From positions 1 through 58,822 of the forward strand of contig JALWRI010000084.1 of the NCBI GenBank assembly GCA_026994225.1: DNA of 58,822 bases. The letters are read 5' to 3'. Under the pieces are notes generated by a model. That model saw only the letters and a list, made by a program, of their open reading frames with translations. It searched no databases and was not told the origin of the DNA. The position numbers were made by a program, and so were the translations under genes. Shown piece after piece: positions 17,478 to 26,879 of the stretch. Every line of letters begins with the position of its first letter. Position 1 is the stretch's first letter. Origin of the DNA: Gammaproteobacteria bacterium (GTDB lineage Bacteria > Pseudomonadota > Gammaproteobacteria > GRL18).

Positions 17478-18149
17478 TTAGTGTGTTATCTTAACTAGTG
17501 AACCATGCACCCATCCAGCGATATAATGGTGTTGGGGGAAAAATATAAAATACCATTTTCCGGTTTTTTGCACAATACGAGCTGTATCCCCTTGATTGGC
17601 AACGTAGATCACTTTACTTTTAGTATGGCTAGCAAAACGAATATTGACGTTATGTTTACGTATTTGTAGAGACTGAGGGAAAAGTGTTGGATATGTCTGA
17701 AATATTTCTGCACTGCGTGTGCGAAGCAGAGCATAATGTTTGCTAATTAATTGTGCAAGTAATAAAAGGGCCTCATCATTATCGAGTAAGGCAGAACGTA
17801 ATAAATATTCTAATGCTATGGGAATATCCTTTTTCTTCCCTCTTTCATAATAAAATATAGCCAGTGAAAAAATGGCATCAGGATAATCTTGATGTGCTGC
17901 TTCTTGCCACCATAATAGGGATTTTTTATCATTAATCCGTAAGCCATAACCATTATGGTACATCCAGCCTAAATTATATTGTGCTTCGGCATTCCCTGCT
18001 TGGGCAAGTATTTTCCAATAGCAATAGGCTTCGGCATAATTACCAGCCTGCATGGCTTGCTTGGCTTTAAGAATATTATCTCCATAGAGAATGGAAGGAA
18101 TAATAGCAAGAATAAGAAGATATATTGATAATAAGGTATTTTTAGACAT
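17478..18149 (-). CDS. Periplasmic Sel1-repeat protein with C-terminal SH3-like domain
   Basis: Encodes 223 aa. A signal peptide (1-23; LLSIYLLILAIIPSILYG) is followed by about three Sel1/TPR-like repeats (28-135; AGNAEAQYNLGWMYHNGYG, then DYPDAIFSLAIFYYERG) and a bacterial SH3-type domain (about 155-220; LQIRKHNVNIRFASHTKSK, GDTARIVQKTGKWYFI, GWVHGSLVKI). Such proteins often scaffold envelope complexes or bind peptidoglycan. It is divergent from the fusion acyltransferase with about 60 bases between starts. Family is clear; specific role is not. Confidence 0.82.
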   Translation of the reverse strand: MSKNTLLSIYLLILAIIPSILYGDNILKAKQAMQAGNYAEAYCYWKILAQAGNAEAQYNLGWMYHNGYGLRINDKKSLLWWQEAAHQDYPDAIFSLAIFYYERGKKKDIPIALEYLLRSALLDNDEALLLLAQLISKHYALLRTRSAEIFQTYPTLFPQSLQIRKHNVNIRFASHTKSKVIYVANQGDTARIVQKTGKWYFIFFPQHHYIAGWVHGSLVKITH

Positions 18150-18209
18150 AATAGTATTTACTCGTTATTATAAAGAATACACCGGATCGCAACAGAGGAT
18201 AAAGAGATC

Positions 18210-21200
18210 GTGGGGTTATATCGAATTAATGGATTTTTATCGTATATTTTAGTCATTTTTCTTAATGCATTTACCGATTTGGGTCACAAAATTATTATTC
18301 AAAATACGGTATTTAAAACCTGGGATGGTGATACACAAATTATCTTGACGGCTATAGTTAATGCCTTAATATTATTACCCTTTATCTTATTATTTAGTCC
18401 ATCAGGATTTATTGCAGATAAATATCCTAAAAATCAGGTCATGCGTTATGCAGCATGGCTTGCTGTAGTCATTACTATTTTCATTACTATTAGCTATTAT
18501 GCTGGATGGTTTTGGTTCGCTTTTTTTCTAACCTTTATCCTGGCAATACAAAGTGCCATTTATTCCCCTGCTAAATATGGTTATATTAAAGAGTTAGTGG
18601 GTAAGGATAATCTTACTAAAGCAAATGCTCAGGTGCAAGCGGTGACAACGATTGCTATTTTATTAGGTATTTTTTGTTACTCAGTTGGTTTTGAATGGCT
18701 ATATATGACGATAACAGCAAAAAGCGAAACTGAGGTACAATCTATATTGAAAAATATTGCTCCAATGGGATTTTTATTGATATGTGGAAGTATTATTGAA
18801 GTTATTTTAGCCTATCGTTTACCCGAAAAAGCATCCGTACAAAGAGCGATGAGATTTAGTAAAACAGCGTATTTACGTGGTAGCTATTTACGTAAAAATT
18901 TAGATACGGTCTTTCAACATCAAATTATTTGGTTATCTATTATAGGGTTATCCATTTTCTGGGGTATTTCTCAAGTTGTTATTGCGGCCTTTCCCGCTTT
19001 TGCCAAAATGACCTTGCAAGAAAATAATACTATTATTATTCAAGGTTTATTAGCCTTATCAGGAATAGGTATTATGTTAGGTTCTTTGATGGCTGGGCGT
19101 ATTTCCAAAAATTATATTGAAACAGGCATTATTCCCCTCGGTGCATTAGGTATTACCTTATCTTTATTGTTACTTCCTCATCTTGATAATTATTATCAAT
19201 ATGCTTGTAACTTTATTTTTTTAGGTTTCTCAGGCGGGATATTTATCATTCCATTAAATGCGTTAATTCAATTTCATGCAAAAGAACATGAGCGAGGCCT
19301 GGTTTTAGCCGGCAATAATTTTATTCAAAATATCGTAATGACGAGCTTTTTATTATTGACTGTGCTTGTGATGTTGGGAGGAATGCAAATCAGCCACTTA
19401 TTTTATTTGTTGATGATCAGTGCATTAGGGGTAACGGTGTATGCTATGGTACGTTTACCCCAATCATTAATTAAATTTATTATTACGAGTATTTTTTCCA
19501 AACGCTATCGTTTAGATGTATTAGGTTTTGAGCATATTCCACAAACAGGAGGGTTACTATTATTAGGTAATCATATAAGTTGGTTGGATTGGGCAGTGAT
19601 ACAAATGGCTATCCCCCGGCGTATTTATTTTGTTATGGAACGCAGTATTTATGAAAGATGGTATCTAAAACGATTTTTGGATCTCTTTTCAGTGTTACCT
19701 ATCTCTGCACGGGCTAGTAAAGATGCATTTAAAAAAATGGCTGAATTATTACAAGCAGGTGAAGTCGTTTGCTTATTTCCAGAAGGTACTATTAGTCGTA
19801 ATGGGCAATTAGGAAAATTTCAACGTGGTTATGAACGTTTAGCAAGACAAATTAATGCCGATAAACAAGTACAAATATTGCCTTTTTACTTGTATGGCTT
19901 ATGGGGGAGTTTTTTCTCCCGTGCAGCCAATCAATTAAAGGTACAGCGTAAAAGTACAGTGCGTCATCAAATTATTGTGGTGTTGGGGAAGCCTTTGCAT
20001 ATAATGACGTCAGCAGTGCAATTACGTTTGCATATTGTCGCACTGTCTTTTCAAGCATGGCGACATTACAGTGAAACCTTGTCCTCCATTCCTTTGCGGT
20101 GGTTATCTAGTAATGCCCGTAGCAAACGTTTTTATCTTATGGATGCAGTATTAGAAAAACGTTATAGTGCGAGGCAATTTACCGTAGCAACGGTATTATT
20201 CAGTCGTTACTTACCAGTGCAAACTACTCAGCATATTGCGATATGTTTACCTACCAGTGTTACTGCTATGATAGCTAATATGGCAGTATTATTACAGGCA
20301 AAAACAGTGATTAATATTGATTATACTGAAACAATAGATCATATTCAGCAACTTTTATCCAAAACGGCTACACAAACTATTATTACATCGTATGTATTTG
20401 TTGAAAAAATAGCGGTTAGATTAGATATAGAGACATTATTTAAGGATAAACAAATCGTGTATTGGGAAGATTTTGAAGCATCCATTCGAGTTTATCAAAA
20501 ATTATGGGTAGGCTTACAATTATCGGTATTACCACAAATAATATTGCGTTGGTTATGGTTGACACCTGTTAAAAAGGAGGCAATAGCCGTCATTGTGATG
20601 CGTAACAAAAAAGAGGGGATACAAGGGATTGCATTAACTCATACGAATATCTTGGCAAATGTGCAACAAACAGCAGATATGTTAAATATTCAGGATCAAG
20701 ATATTATGATGGCAAATTTACCCTTATTTCATTCCTTTGGTATGACGATTAATATGTTTTTACCCTTATTAGAGAATATTCCTGTAGTATGTCATTCTGA
20801 TCCTGATGATGTGGTGAATATCAGTAAAGCTATTTCACGCTATAATGTAACGGTATTATGTACGATACCAGACAGCCTTGATGCCTTTACGCAACATAGA
20901 AAGGTGCATCCATTAATGTTAAATTCAATAAGAGGAGTGGTATCAGGAGTGAAACAATTACATGCTGAAATACGTGAAGCGTTTGAACGTAAATTTCATA
21001 AACATATTTATGAAGGCTATGGTCATAGTGAAACGTCTCCTGTTATCAGTATTAATATTCCTGATTGTTTAGATAATATCTATTGGCAGGTACAAAAAGG
21101 CGAGAAAATAGGGAGTGTAGGTATGCCAGTACCAGGAACACAATGCAAGATTATAGATCCTGTTAGCAAAGAAGAACTGACACAGGGAAAAGAAGGTATT

Positions 21201-21356
21201 ATTTTAGTAAGTGGAGTACAAGTTATGAAAAAATATTGGGATAATCCCAAGGCAACTGATGCAGTGCTTATCAATAAAGAGGGACAATGTTGGTATAATA
21301 CCGGTGATAGGGGATATTTAGATGATGAAGGGTTTTTACATTTAGTGTATCCATAA
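18210..21356 (+). CDS. MFS transporter-PlsC acyltransferase-AMP-ligase fusion with a degenerate, truncated ligase part
   Basis: Encodes 1048 aa from a GTG start (GAGG 10 bases upstream). Residues 1-420 form an MFS-type transporter of the lysophospholipid (LplT) kind. Residues 430-620 form a PlsC acyltransferase with intact HX4D (H455-D460, NHISWLD) and FPEGT (about 523-527). Residues 640-1048 resemble the acyl-ACP synthetase of Aas. In that part the phosphate-binding loop, normally TSGSEG-PKG-like, reads RNKKEGIQG (798-806), and the protein stops after GDRGYLDDEGFLHLVYP, so the C-terminal subdomain with the catalytic Lys is absent. YGHSE (937-941) survives. Lysophospholipid import and reacylation is the family role; adenylation is probably lost. 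The next gene begins 23 bases later. Confidence 0.88.
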   Translation: MGLYRINGFLSYILVIFLNAFTDLGHKIIIQNTVFKTWDGDTQIILTAIVNALILLPFILLFSPSGFIADKYPKNQVMRYAAWLAVVITIFITISYYAGWFWFAFFLTFILAIQSAIYSPAKYGYIKELVGKDNLTKANAQVQAVTTIAILLGIFCYSVGFEWLYMTITAKSETEVQSILKNIAPMGFLLICGSIIEVILAYRLPEKASVQRAMRFSKTAYLRGSYLRKNLDTVFQHQIIWLSIIGLSIFWGISQVVIAAFPAFAKMTLQENNTIIIQGLLALSGIGIMLGSLMAGRISKNYIETGIIPLGALGITLSLLLLPHLDNYYQYACNFIFLGFSGGIFIIPLNALIQFHAKEHERGLVLAGNNFIQNIVMTSFLLLTVLVMLGGMQISHLFYLLMISALGVTVYAMVRLPQSLIKFIITSIFSKRYRLDVLGFEHIPQTGGLLLLGNHISWLDWAVIQMAIPRRIYFVMERSIYERWYLKRFLDLFSVLPISARASKDAFKKMAELLQAGEVVCLFPEGTISRNGQLGKFQRGYERLARQINADKQVQILPFYLYGLWGSFFSRAANQLKVQRKSTVRHQIIVVLGKPLHIMTSAVQLRLHIVALSFQAWRHYSETLSSIPLRWLSSNARSKRFYLMDAVLEKRYSARQFTVATVLFSRYLPVQTTQHIAICLPTSVTAMIANMAVLLQAKTVINIDYTETIDHIQQLLSKTATQTIITSYVFVEKIAVRLDIETLFKDKQIVYWEDFEASIRVYQKLWVGLQLSVLPQIILRWLWLTPVKKEAIAVIVMRNKKEGIQGIALTHTNILANVQQTADMLNIQDQDIMMANLPLFHSFGMTINMFLPLLENIPVVCHSDPDDVVNISKAISRYNVTVLCTIPDSLDAFTQHRKVHPLMLNSIRGVVSGVKQLHAEIREAFERKFHKHIYEGYGHSETSPVISINIPDCLDNIYWQVQKGEKIGSVGMPVPGTQCKIIDPVSKEELTQGKEGIILVSGVQVMKKYWDNPKATDAVLINKEGQCWYNTGDRGYLDDEGFLHLVYP

Positions 21357-21379
21357 TAATGGTTTAATAGAGAATATCG

Positions 21380-24300
21380 ATGGCTAAAAACAGTTTTTTT
21401 GCTGCTTTACGTTCCCGTCTAACTGGAAATAAAGTAGAACCCACTCAAATGATAGAAAAAATAGAAGATAACGGTGATAATTGGCAACCGACTATCTTGG
21501 AAAGTGGTGGGCAAGCTTTATTAGAATTAACAGAAAATCAAGATTGGAATGTATCAACGTATGCGATTTATGCTCAAGGTGATTTGATCAATAATCGCTA
21601 TCAAGTGGAAGAATGTTTTCAAGGAGCTATGGGATATGTATATATTGCTCATGACAAAAAACAAGATATTCAGTTTGCTATTAAACAACCTAAAAAAGAG
21701 ATTATTGCCCATAAGTCTATTTTCCAACGGGTAATAAAAGAGGCAGAAGCATGGACGAAATTAGGGATGCATCCTCATATTGCATATTGTTATTTTGTGC
21801 AAAAAATAGATGATGTGCCGTATATTTTTATTGAATATGTTGATGGGGGCAATTTAGCACAATGGATAGCAGAGGGTAAATGTTCTGATTATAATGTGGC
21901 TTTGGAAATGGCTATACAGTTTTGTCATGGTATGGAGCGAGCGCATGGACAAAATATGATCCATAGGGATATTAAAACAGAAAATATTTTGGTGACCAAA
22001 GAAGGTACGGTAAAAGTGACTGATTTTGGTTTGGTAAGTGGCCAGTCAGAAGAAGAGTTATTTGAAAATGTGTCGGCAAGCGATGGTGTTAATGAAGGAG
22101 GAACCGTATTTGGTACTAAGTTGGGAACGCCTGGTTATTGTGCGCCAGAACAATGGCAAGAACCTCGTATACGTAGTGCCAGAGTTCCCCATGGGGTATG
22201 GTATGATACTGATGTATTTAGTTTTGGTATTTGTTTATGGGAAATGATTTGTGGTCATAAGCCATATACCAATACAGTAAATATCACAGAAGATATGATT
22301 CCTGAACCCAGAGATTTTCGTGCAGATATTCCAGATAAATTACGTTATATATTGATAAATTGTATTAGTCCAAAGCGTGATAAACGTCCACAAAATTTTA
22401 AAGAATTGCGGTTGGCACTCAATATTATACACAGAGAATTATTTCAAGAAGACGCTGCTAATTATTATATTGAATTAAGTGAAACCGCAGCAGATGAATT
22501 AAATAATCAAGGATATTCCTACTTTCAATTAGAAGAAATGGATTTGGCTAAAGCCTGTTTTCAAAAAGCCTTAGAAATTAATAAAGTCCATTTACAAGCG
22601 ACCTATAACTTGTCCATATTAGAGTGGAATGCAGGGGAAGTAGATGATTTAGAAGTATTAAAACGTCTGGAAAATTGCAAAAATAATCCTAATTCTGATC
22701 GCATGGTATTAGCAGAACTTATAGCCTACATTCATTTACAACGTGCTGATTTAGAACAAGCGCAGCAAGTATTGGGTACAGAACGTTTTATGGAACTGAC
22801 CAGAGAAGAAAATCTTTCACCCGTGTATTTACATAGTATTAATGTGCAGCAAGGTGCGTTACATACACTATTATGGTTGGATAATAGTGTGTTAGCGGCA
22901 GGAGAAAGTATTAATATTTTTCACTATCATAAATCAGGGGAGCGATTAGGTACTTTTGCCGGACATACGGCTGAAATAACCGATATGTTATGGCTAGAAC
23001 AAGATAAATATTTTATATCAGCCAGTCAAGATGGTACGATTCGTCTTTGGTCTATGTTGGATTATAGTTGTTTGGGTGTACTAGAAGGACAACAAGTAGG
23101 AATTCGAGTTTTAGCGTATTGTGAAAGCCTGATGTTATTGGCAGCAGGTGCTGAAGATGGTGTTATTCGTTTGTGGGATATGCAGACTAAACGTTGCATT
23201 CAGGTTTATGGTAATTATGCCTTTAATAGCAAAACAGGACATAGTAGTGCAGTCACCGCTTTGACATTTACTCGAGATGGTAATACGTTATTTAGTGGTG
23301 GACAAGATAAAAAAGTCTTACGCTGGAGTATACAAAGTGAAAATTATATACAAGCATATACGGATATACATCAAGCTGGTATTAATGCTTTAGTCGTAAG
23401 TTATGATAATTTATTGCTGTTATCAGGGAGTGAAGATCACAGTATTAAAATGTGGGATATGGAAACAGGGAAAGTAGTCAAAGCTCTGTCAGGACATAAT
23501 GATAGTGTTTTGGATATGCAATCACAAGGATTTAATGCCTTGTTGCTTTCTTGTGGAGGAAAAGAAGATAAAGGGATCAAGTTATGGGATATTAATCATT
23601 ATCGTTGTATACACACAATGCAAAGGCACAAGGATGCCGTAACCGCCTTAGCCATAAGTTTAAATAATGAGCAAGCTATTTCTACTGGATTAGATGGTAT
23701 CATTCACTATTGGGATATTGCGCCTAAAAATACTTATGTAGCGGCATTACAGTTGGCAAGACCAAAAGATTATAATAAACGGCGTTTAGAAAGAGAAGAA
23801 TTAGATATTAGTATATATCACGCCAGCAGTTTATGTGCAGCAGGTAAATATTTGGCAGCTTATAATACCTTAATGGAATCATGGGAAGAAGCTGATTATT
23901 GTGATGATGCGTCTATTTCCAGAGTGTATGAAAGACTGAAACAAAAAGGAAGTATGCATGATTTAGTTTTGTCATATCATTCTAAAACACTCCCGGTCCA
24001 TGATGATGCAGTCGTTGCGATGCAAGTCAATCAGGCAAAAAATTACTTTGTTACCGCAAGTTATGATAAAACAGTTAAAATTTGGTCATTACAAGGGGAA
24101 TGTCTAAAAACAATAGAAAATCATAGTGTAATAAAAAGTATAGCACTTAGTGGACAAAAGCAATTTTTATTGACAGGGGATGCTTCACAACGCCCATTTA
24201 AATTATGGGATTTACAATCAGGTATCTTTTTTGATCAGTGGTCAGAGCAGACAGGGCCATTACTTGCTGTAGACATTGATATGCGAGCAAAAATTGCTTT

Positions 24301-24874
24301 TTCAGGAGGATGGGACGAAAATTTAAGGGTCTGGGATATAGAAAGTAAACAATGTATACATAAATTTTCCTGTAATGCGAGTATTTATGCCCTCAAATCG
24401 ACGGCTGATGGAAAAGTGGTCATATCAGGAAACAAAATGGGTACGTTACAAGTTTGGAGTGTTAATAAAGAAAAACTGATTTTTGAACTTCCCGCTCACG
24501 CAAATATTATTAATGCTATTCATATCCATGAAAAAAAGGGGTTAGCTGTGTCGGCTGGGGATGATGGAATGGTTAAAGTGTGGGATTTAAAAAAACGGCT
24601 ACAAATTGCCCATTTTCAAGGGCATCAGGGTAGTGTAAAAACAGCTAATTTTAGCCATGATGGAAATTTTATTATTTCAGCGGGAGAAGATTTGAATATA
24701 AAATTATGGCGTATTAAAAATGAAGAATGTATATATACTTGGAAGGATGCCCATACCGATACGATTACTAGCACTTTGTTTTGTCAAAACTCGGGATTGA
24801 TGTTATCAAGCTCTGCAGGGAAGGATAAAAGTGTGAAATTGTGGCGTTTAATATGGGGAATTCATTTTCAATAG
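21380..24874 (+). CDS. Ser/Thr kinase-TPR-double WD40 propeller protein
   Basis: Encodes 1164 aa, soluble. The kinase domain (about 70-355) has a Gly loop reading FQGAMG, lacking the first Gly, the ATP Lys in FAIKQP, HRD at 195-197 and DFG at 215-217, then an enlarged activation segment before GTPGYCAPEQW. A TPR-like region (about 370-430) follows. I count seven WD40 blades ending in motifs such as IRLWSM, IRLWDM and IKMWDM, a helical spacer of about 70 residues (ARPKDYNKRRLEREELD...), then seven more (VKIWSL to VKLWRL). The two propellers probably form interaction surfaces or sense a ligand. Genes for DUF350 and a lytic transglycosylase follow on the same strand. Confidence 0.9.
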   Translation: MAKNSFFAALRSRLTGNKVEPTQMIEKIEDNGDNWQPTILESGGQALLELTENQDWNVSTYAIYAQGDLINNRYQVEECFQGAMGYVYIAHDKKQDIQFAIKQPKKEIIAHKSIFQRVIKEAEAWTKLGMHPHIAYCYFVQKIDDVPYIFIEYVDGGNLAQWIAEGKCSDYNVALEMAIQFCHGMERAHGQNMIHRDIKTENILVTKEGTVKVTDFGLVSGQSEEELFENVSASDGVNEGGTVFGTKLGTPGYCAPEQWQEPRIRSARVPHGVWYDTDVFSFGICLWEMICGHKPYTNTVNITEDMIPEPRDFRADIPDKLRYILINCISPKRDKRPQNFKELRLALNIIHRELFQEDAANYYIELSETAADELNNQGYSYFQLEEMDLAKACFQKALEINKVHLQATYNLSILEWNAGEVDDLEVLKRLENCKNNPNSDRMVLAELIAYIHLQRADLEQAQQVLGTERFMELTREENLSPVYLHSINVQQGALHTLLWLDNSVLAAGESINIFHYHKSGERLGTFAGHTAEITDMLWLEQDKYFISASQDGTIRLWSMLDYSCLGVLEGQQVGIRVLAYCESLMLLAAGAEDGVIRLWDMQTKRCIQVYGNYAFNSKTGHSSAVTALTFTRDGNTLFSGGQDKKVLRWSIQSENYIQAYTDIHQAGINALVVSYDNLLLLSGSEDHSIKMWDMETGKVVKALSGHNDSVLDMQSQGFNALLLSCGGKEDKGIKLWDINHYRCIHTMQRHKDAVTALAISLNNEQAISTGLDGIIHYWDIAPKNTYVAALQLARPKDYNKRRLEREELDISIYHASSLCAAGKYLAAYNTLMESWEEADYCDDASISRVYERLKQKGSMHDLVLSYHSKTLPVHDDAVVAMQVNQAKNYFVTASYDKTVKIWSLQGECLKTIENHSVIKSIALSGQKQFLLTGDASQRPFKLWDLQSGIFFDQWSEQTGPLLAVDIDMRAKIAFSGGWDENLRVWDIESKQCIHKFSCNASIYALKSTADGKVVISGNKMGTLQVWSVNKEKLIFELPAHANIINAIHIHEKKGLAVSAGDDGMVKVWDLKKRLQIAHFQGHQGSVKTANFSHDGNFIISAGEDLNIKLWRIKNEECIYTWKDAHTDTITSTLFCQNSGLMLSSSAGKDKSVKLWRLIWGIHFQ

Positions 24875-24941
24875 TCAGTTAAATATTATCAGATATTGCT
24901 GTAAAAGATAATTAATAGGTATATAAGGAAAGGGAGAGAAA

Positions 24942-25175
24942 ATGTTTAGTGAAATGATAGATCCGCTTATTCTGAATTTTATATATGCTATATTGGGCGG
25001 AATTTTAACGCTTGGATTTATGAAATTTGGATGTATGTTGTTTAATAAAATGGTGTGCTTTAATATTAATGAAGAATTAGGAAAAGGAAATATTGCAGTG
25101 GGTCTGATGGTGATGGGTATTTTTATCGGTATTGGTACGGCTTTGGGGTTAGTTATTGGTTTGGGATTAAGTTAG
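24942..25175 (+). CDS. DUF350 small membrane protein
   Basis: Encodes 77 aa with two membrane segments (about 10-32 and 50-75). The loop between them carries the DUF350 pattern FNINEELGKGNIAVGLMVMGIFIGIG. The SD GGGAGAG is just before the ATG. Function of this family is unknown; it is widespread and often near envelope or stress genes. The transglycosylase gene starts 4 bases after its stop, so the two are almost certainly cotranscribed and perhaps translationally coupled. Confidence 0.85.
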   Translation: MFSEMIDPLILNFIYAILGGILTLGFMKFGCMLFNKMVCFNINEELGKGNIAVGLMVMGIFIGIGTALGLVIGLGLS

Positions 25176-25179
25176 TTAT

Positions 25180-25752
25180 ATGTCTAAATTTTTGTATATA
25201 ACAGGTATATTATTAGTGCTTAATCTTATGCCATCTTTATCTGAAGCAAAAAAATATACCGTAGAATCAAAACATTGGACAAATAAGTATGATAGGTATT
25301 TTCGGAAATATACAAAACGCTATTTTGGTCCTTCTTTTGATTGGAAATGGTTTAAAGCACAAGGGATTGCAGAATCAGGTTTAAAAGATAGTTCTAAAAG
25401 CCATCGTAATGCACGAGGTATTATGCAAATAATGCCAGCAACATTTAAAGAAATAAAAAATAAGAATCCTCATTATAGTAATATTCATTCACCTAAATGG
25501 AATATTGCAGCCGGTATTTATTATGATAAAAATTTGTACCGCAAAATATATAATAGATGGCAGTATTTATCTGAAGGTAACCGATTAAACTTTATGTTTG
25601 CAAGTTATAATGCAGGTTTTGGACGTATTCTTAATACTATGAAAAAAGTACGTAGCAAAAAGAATAAAGAACTGTGGGAAAAGGTAAAACAATTATTACC
25701 AAAAGAAACTCAAAATTATGTAACCCGTATCCAACGTTTAATGAATAATTAA
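25180..25752 (+). CDS. Lytic transglycosylase (SLT/GH23 family)
   Basis: Encodes 190 aa. A signal peptide (1-23; LYITGILLVLNLMPSLSEA) precedes a basic segment and an SLT domain (about 60-185). The catalytic Glu is in AQGIAESGLKDSS, followed by NARGIMQIMPATF, IAAGIYYDKNLY and FASYNAGFGRI, the usual GH23 series. It would cleave peptidoglycan glycan strands in the periplasm. No peptidoglycan-binding domain is attached. It follows DUF350 by 4 bases, downstream of the WD40 kinase, and is convergent with the DUF1499 gene. Confidence 0.9.
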   Translation: MSKFLYITGILLVLNLMPSLSEAKKYTVESKHWTNKYDRYFRKYTKRYFGPSFDWKWFKAQGIAESGLKDSSKSHRNARGIMQIMPATFKEIKNKNPHYSNIHSPKWNIAAGIYYDKNLYRKIYNRWQYLSEGNRLNFMFASYNAGFGRILNTMKKVRSKKNKELWEKVKQLLPKETQNYVTRIQRLMNN

Positions 25753-25829
25753 CGGATACTACTGGATATATATCTAATATAGGCTACGAGCCAAAGATTT
25801 TGGCAGAAAATAATCCCTTATTATCGTTT

Positions 25830-26306
25830 TTAGGGTAAATGATGATCGGTATTTTCGTTTAATGCTTTTTGCAAAGCTGATCTTAGGGCTTCAATACGTT
25901 TTCTATTAACACCTAAATCAGAGATGCCAGTACGAGAAGCGGATCGAACATGAATAATTTTTTTACTATCATCAAATAAAAATTCTACGTCATCCGTAAA
26001 CCGGAAAATAAGTGAGCTAAAGGTAACATGTAAATAGTTTGCTTTATGGGTGATGATCTGAATTCGAGGATAGGATTTGATAAGAGATAGTAGTATCTTG
26101 ATAATTTGTTGTGGGGTTTTAGTATAAGTAAAGGCTGCAATATAATGTTCTTGATCGCTCTTTGGAGCCTGAGAGGATACACAATTAGGCGTATCTGGAC
26201 AAGGAGATAATGTATCTAAAGCGGTTGTATTTTCTTCAGACATGCAAGGGTGTTGAATAAGTGTGAGGCTTATAAAGATACAAGCACAAATAAATTTGTA
26301 AGACAT
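25830..26306 (-). CDS. DUF1499 family exported protein
   Basis: Encodes 158 aa from the ATG at 26304-26306. An upstream GTG would lie inside a perfect hairpin, so the shorter start with signal peptide MSYKFICACIFISLTLIQ is preferred. The mature part shows the DUF1499 pattern: CPDTPNCVSSQA near residues 36-47, then HVTFSSLIFRFTDDVEFLFD and IHVRSASRTGISDLGVNRKRIEALR. The family is found in many bacteria and plastids with no defined activity. The C of the hydrophobic segment is not a clean lipobox. It lies between hsp20 and the SLT gene and is probably transcribed alone. Confidence 0.85.
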   Translation of the reverse strand: MSYKFICACIFISLTLIQHPCMSEENTTALDTLSPCPDTPNCVSSQAPKSDQEHYIAAFTYTKTPQQIIKILLSLIKSYPRIQIITHKANYLHVTFSSLIFRFTDDVEFLFDDSKKIIHVRSASRTGISDLGVNRKRIEALRSALQKALNENTDHHLP

Positions 26307-26327
26307 AGAATTGATATCTAACACAAA

Positions 26328-26371
26328 ATATCCCCTCACTAACACAATTTATACTGTTAGTGAGGGGATAT
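26328..26371 (-). terminator. Perfect 16-bp stem downstream of hsp20
   Basis: Left arm ATATCCCCTCACTAAC (26328-26343) and right arm GTTAGTGAGGGGATAT (26356-26371) are perfect complements with a 12-base loop. On the minus strand it lies 18 bases past the hsp20 stop and is followed by a short TTTTG, so it most likely terminates hsp20. It also lies just upstream of the DUF1499 start. Confidence 0.65.
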
Positions 26372-26389
26372 GTTGATAAGAAGAACAGT

Positions 26390-26875
26390 TTATGATGCTA
26401 TTGATTCTTCTTCAACGGTATTTGTAGCAGTGGTACTTTGTGTAATGGTAGCCTTCGTTTCATCTTCACTATTGATAGCAATTTTTCTGGGTTTTAATGT
26501 TTCAGGTACAATGCGTTGCAACTGTACATTCAGTAACCCATTTTCAAGTGCTGCGCCTTTTACCACTATGTAGTCGGTAAGTTGAAAACTCCGTTTAAAG
26601 CTACGTTCACTTAGACCTTGATACAAATATTTACGATCTCCCTTGTTTTCTTTTTTACCGCTAATGGTTAAGACATTGTCTCTTATTTCAATATCCAATT
26701 CATTTTCGGCAAATCCCGCTACTGCCATACTGATAACATAGTCATCATCACTGAGTAACTCAATATTATAAGGAGGGTACCCAGAGGTATCTCTAGCAGT
26801 AGAATCAATAAATTGTGCTAGACGATCAAATCCAATAGCAGAACGATATAAAGGGCTGAAATCATAACGAGTCAT
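26390..26875 (-). CDS. ibpA: Small heat-shock protein, IbpA/Hsp20 type
   Basis: Encodes 161 aa. The ATP-independent chaperone binds unfolding proteins until DnaK/ClpB recover them. The N-terminus MTRYDFSPLYRSAIGFDRL is that of IbpA class proteins; the alpha-crystallin domain (about 40-130) includes YNIELLSDDDYVISMAVAGF and LENGLLNVQLQRIVPE; an IxI-like tail motif (RKIAIN) follows. Two ATGs are possible; the second (26875) has GAGG at 8-base spacing, and the first only 2 bases, so I use the second. The 5' leader carries hairpins and a UUGCU/AGGA element resembling a ROSE thermometer. C-terminal residues past 140 are Thr/Glu-rich. Confidence 0.93.
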   Translation of the reverse strand: MTRYDFSPLYRSAIGFDRLAQFIDSTARDTSGYPPYNIELLSDDDYVISMAVAGFAENELDIEIRDNVLTISGKKENKGDRKYLYQGLSERSFKRSFQLTDYIVVKGAALENGLLNVQLQRIVPETLKPRKIAINSEDETKATITQSTTATNTVEEESIAS

Positions 26876-26879
26876 AGTC

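Noticed and set aside
25790-25804. GCCAAA/TTTGGC stem between the SLT and DUF1499 genes as a terminator
   Set aside because: Only six base pairs with a three-base loop and no T run on either side.
26307-26345. GTG start of the DUF1499 gene at 26345
   Set aside because: It lies inside the perfect hairpin and would put 13 extra residues before a clean signal peptide.
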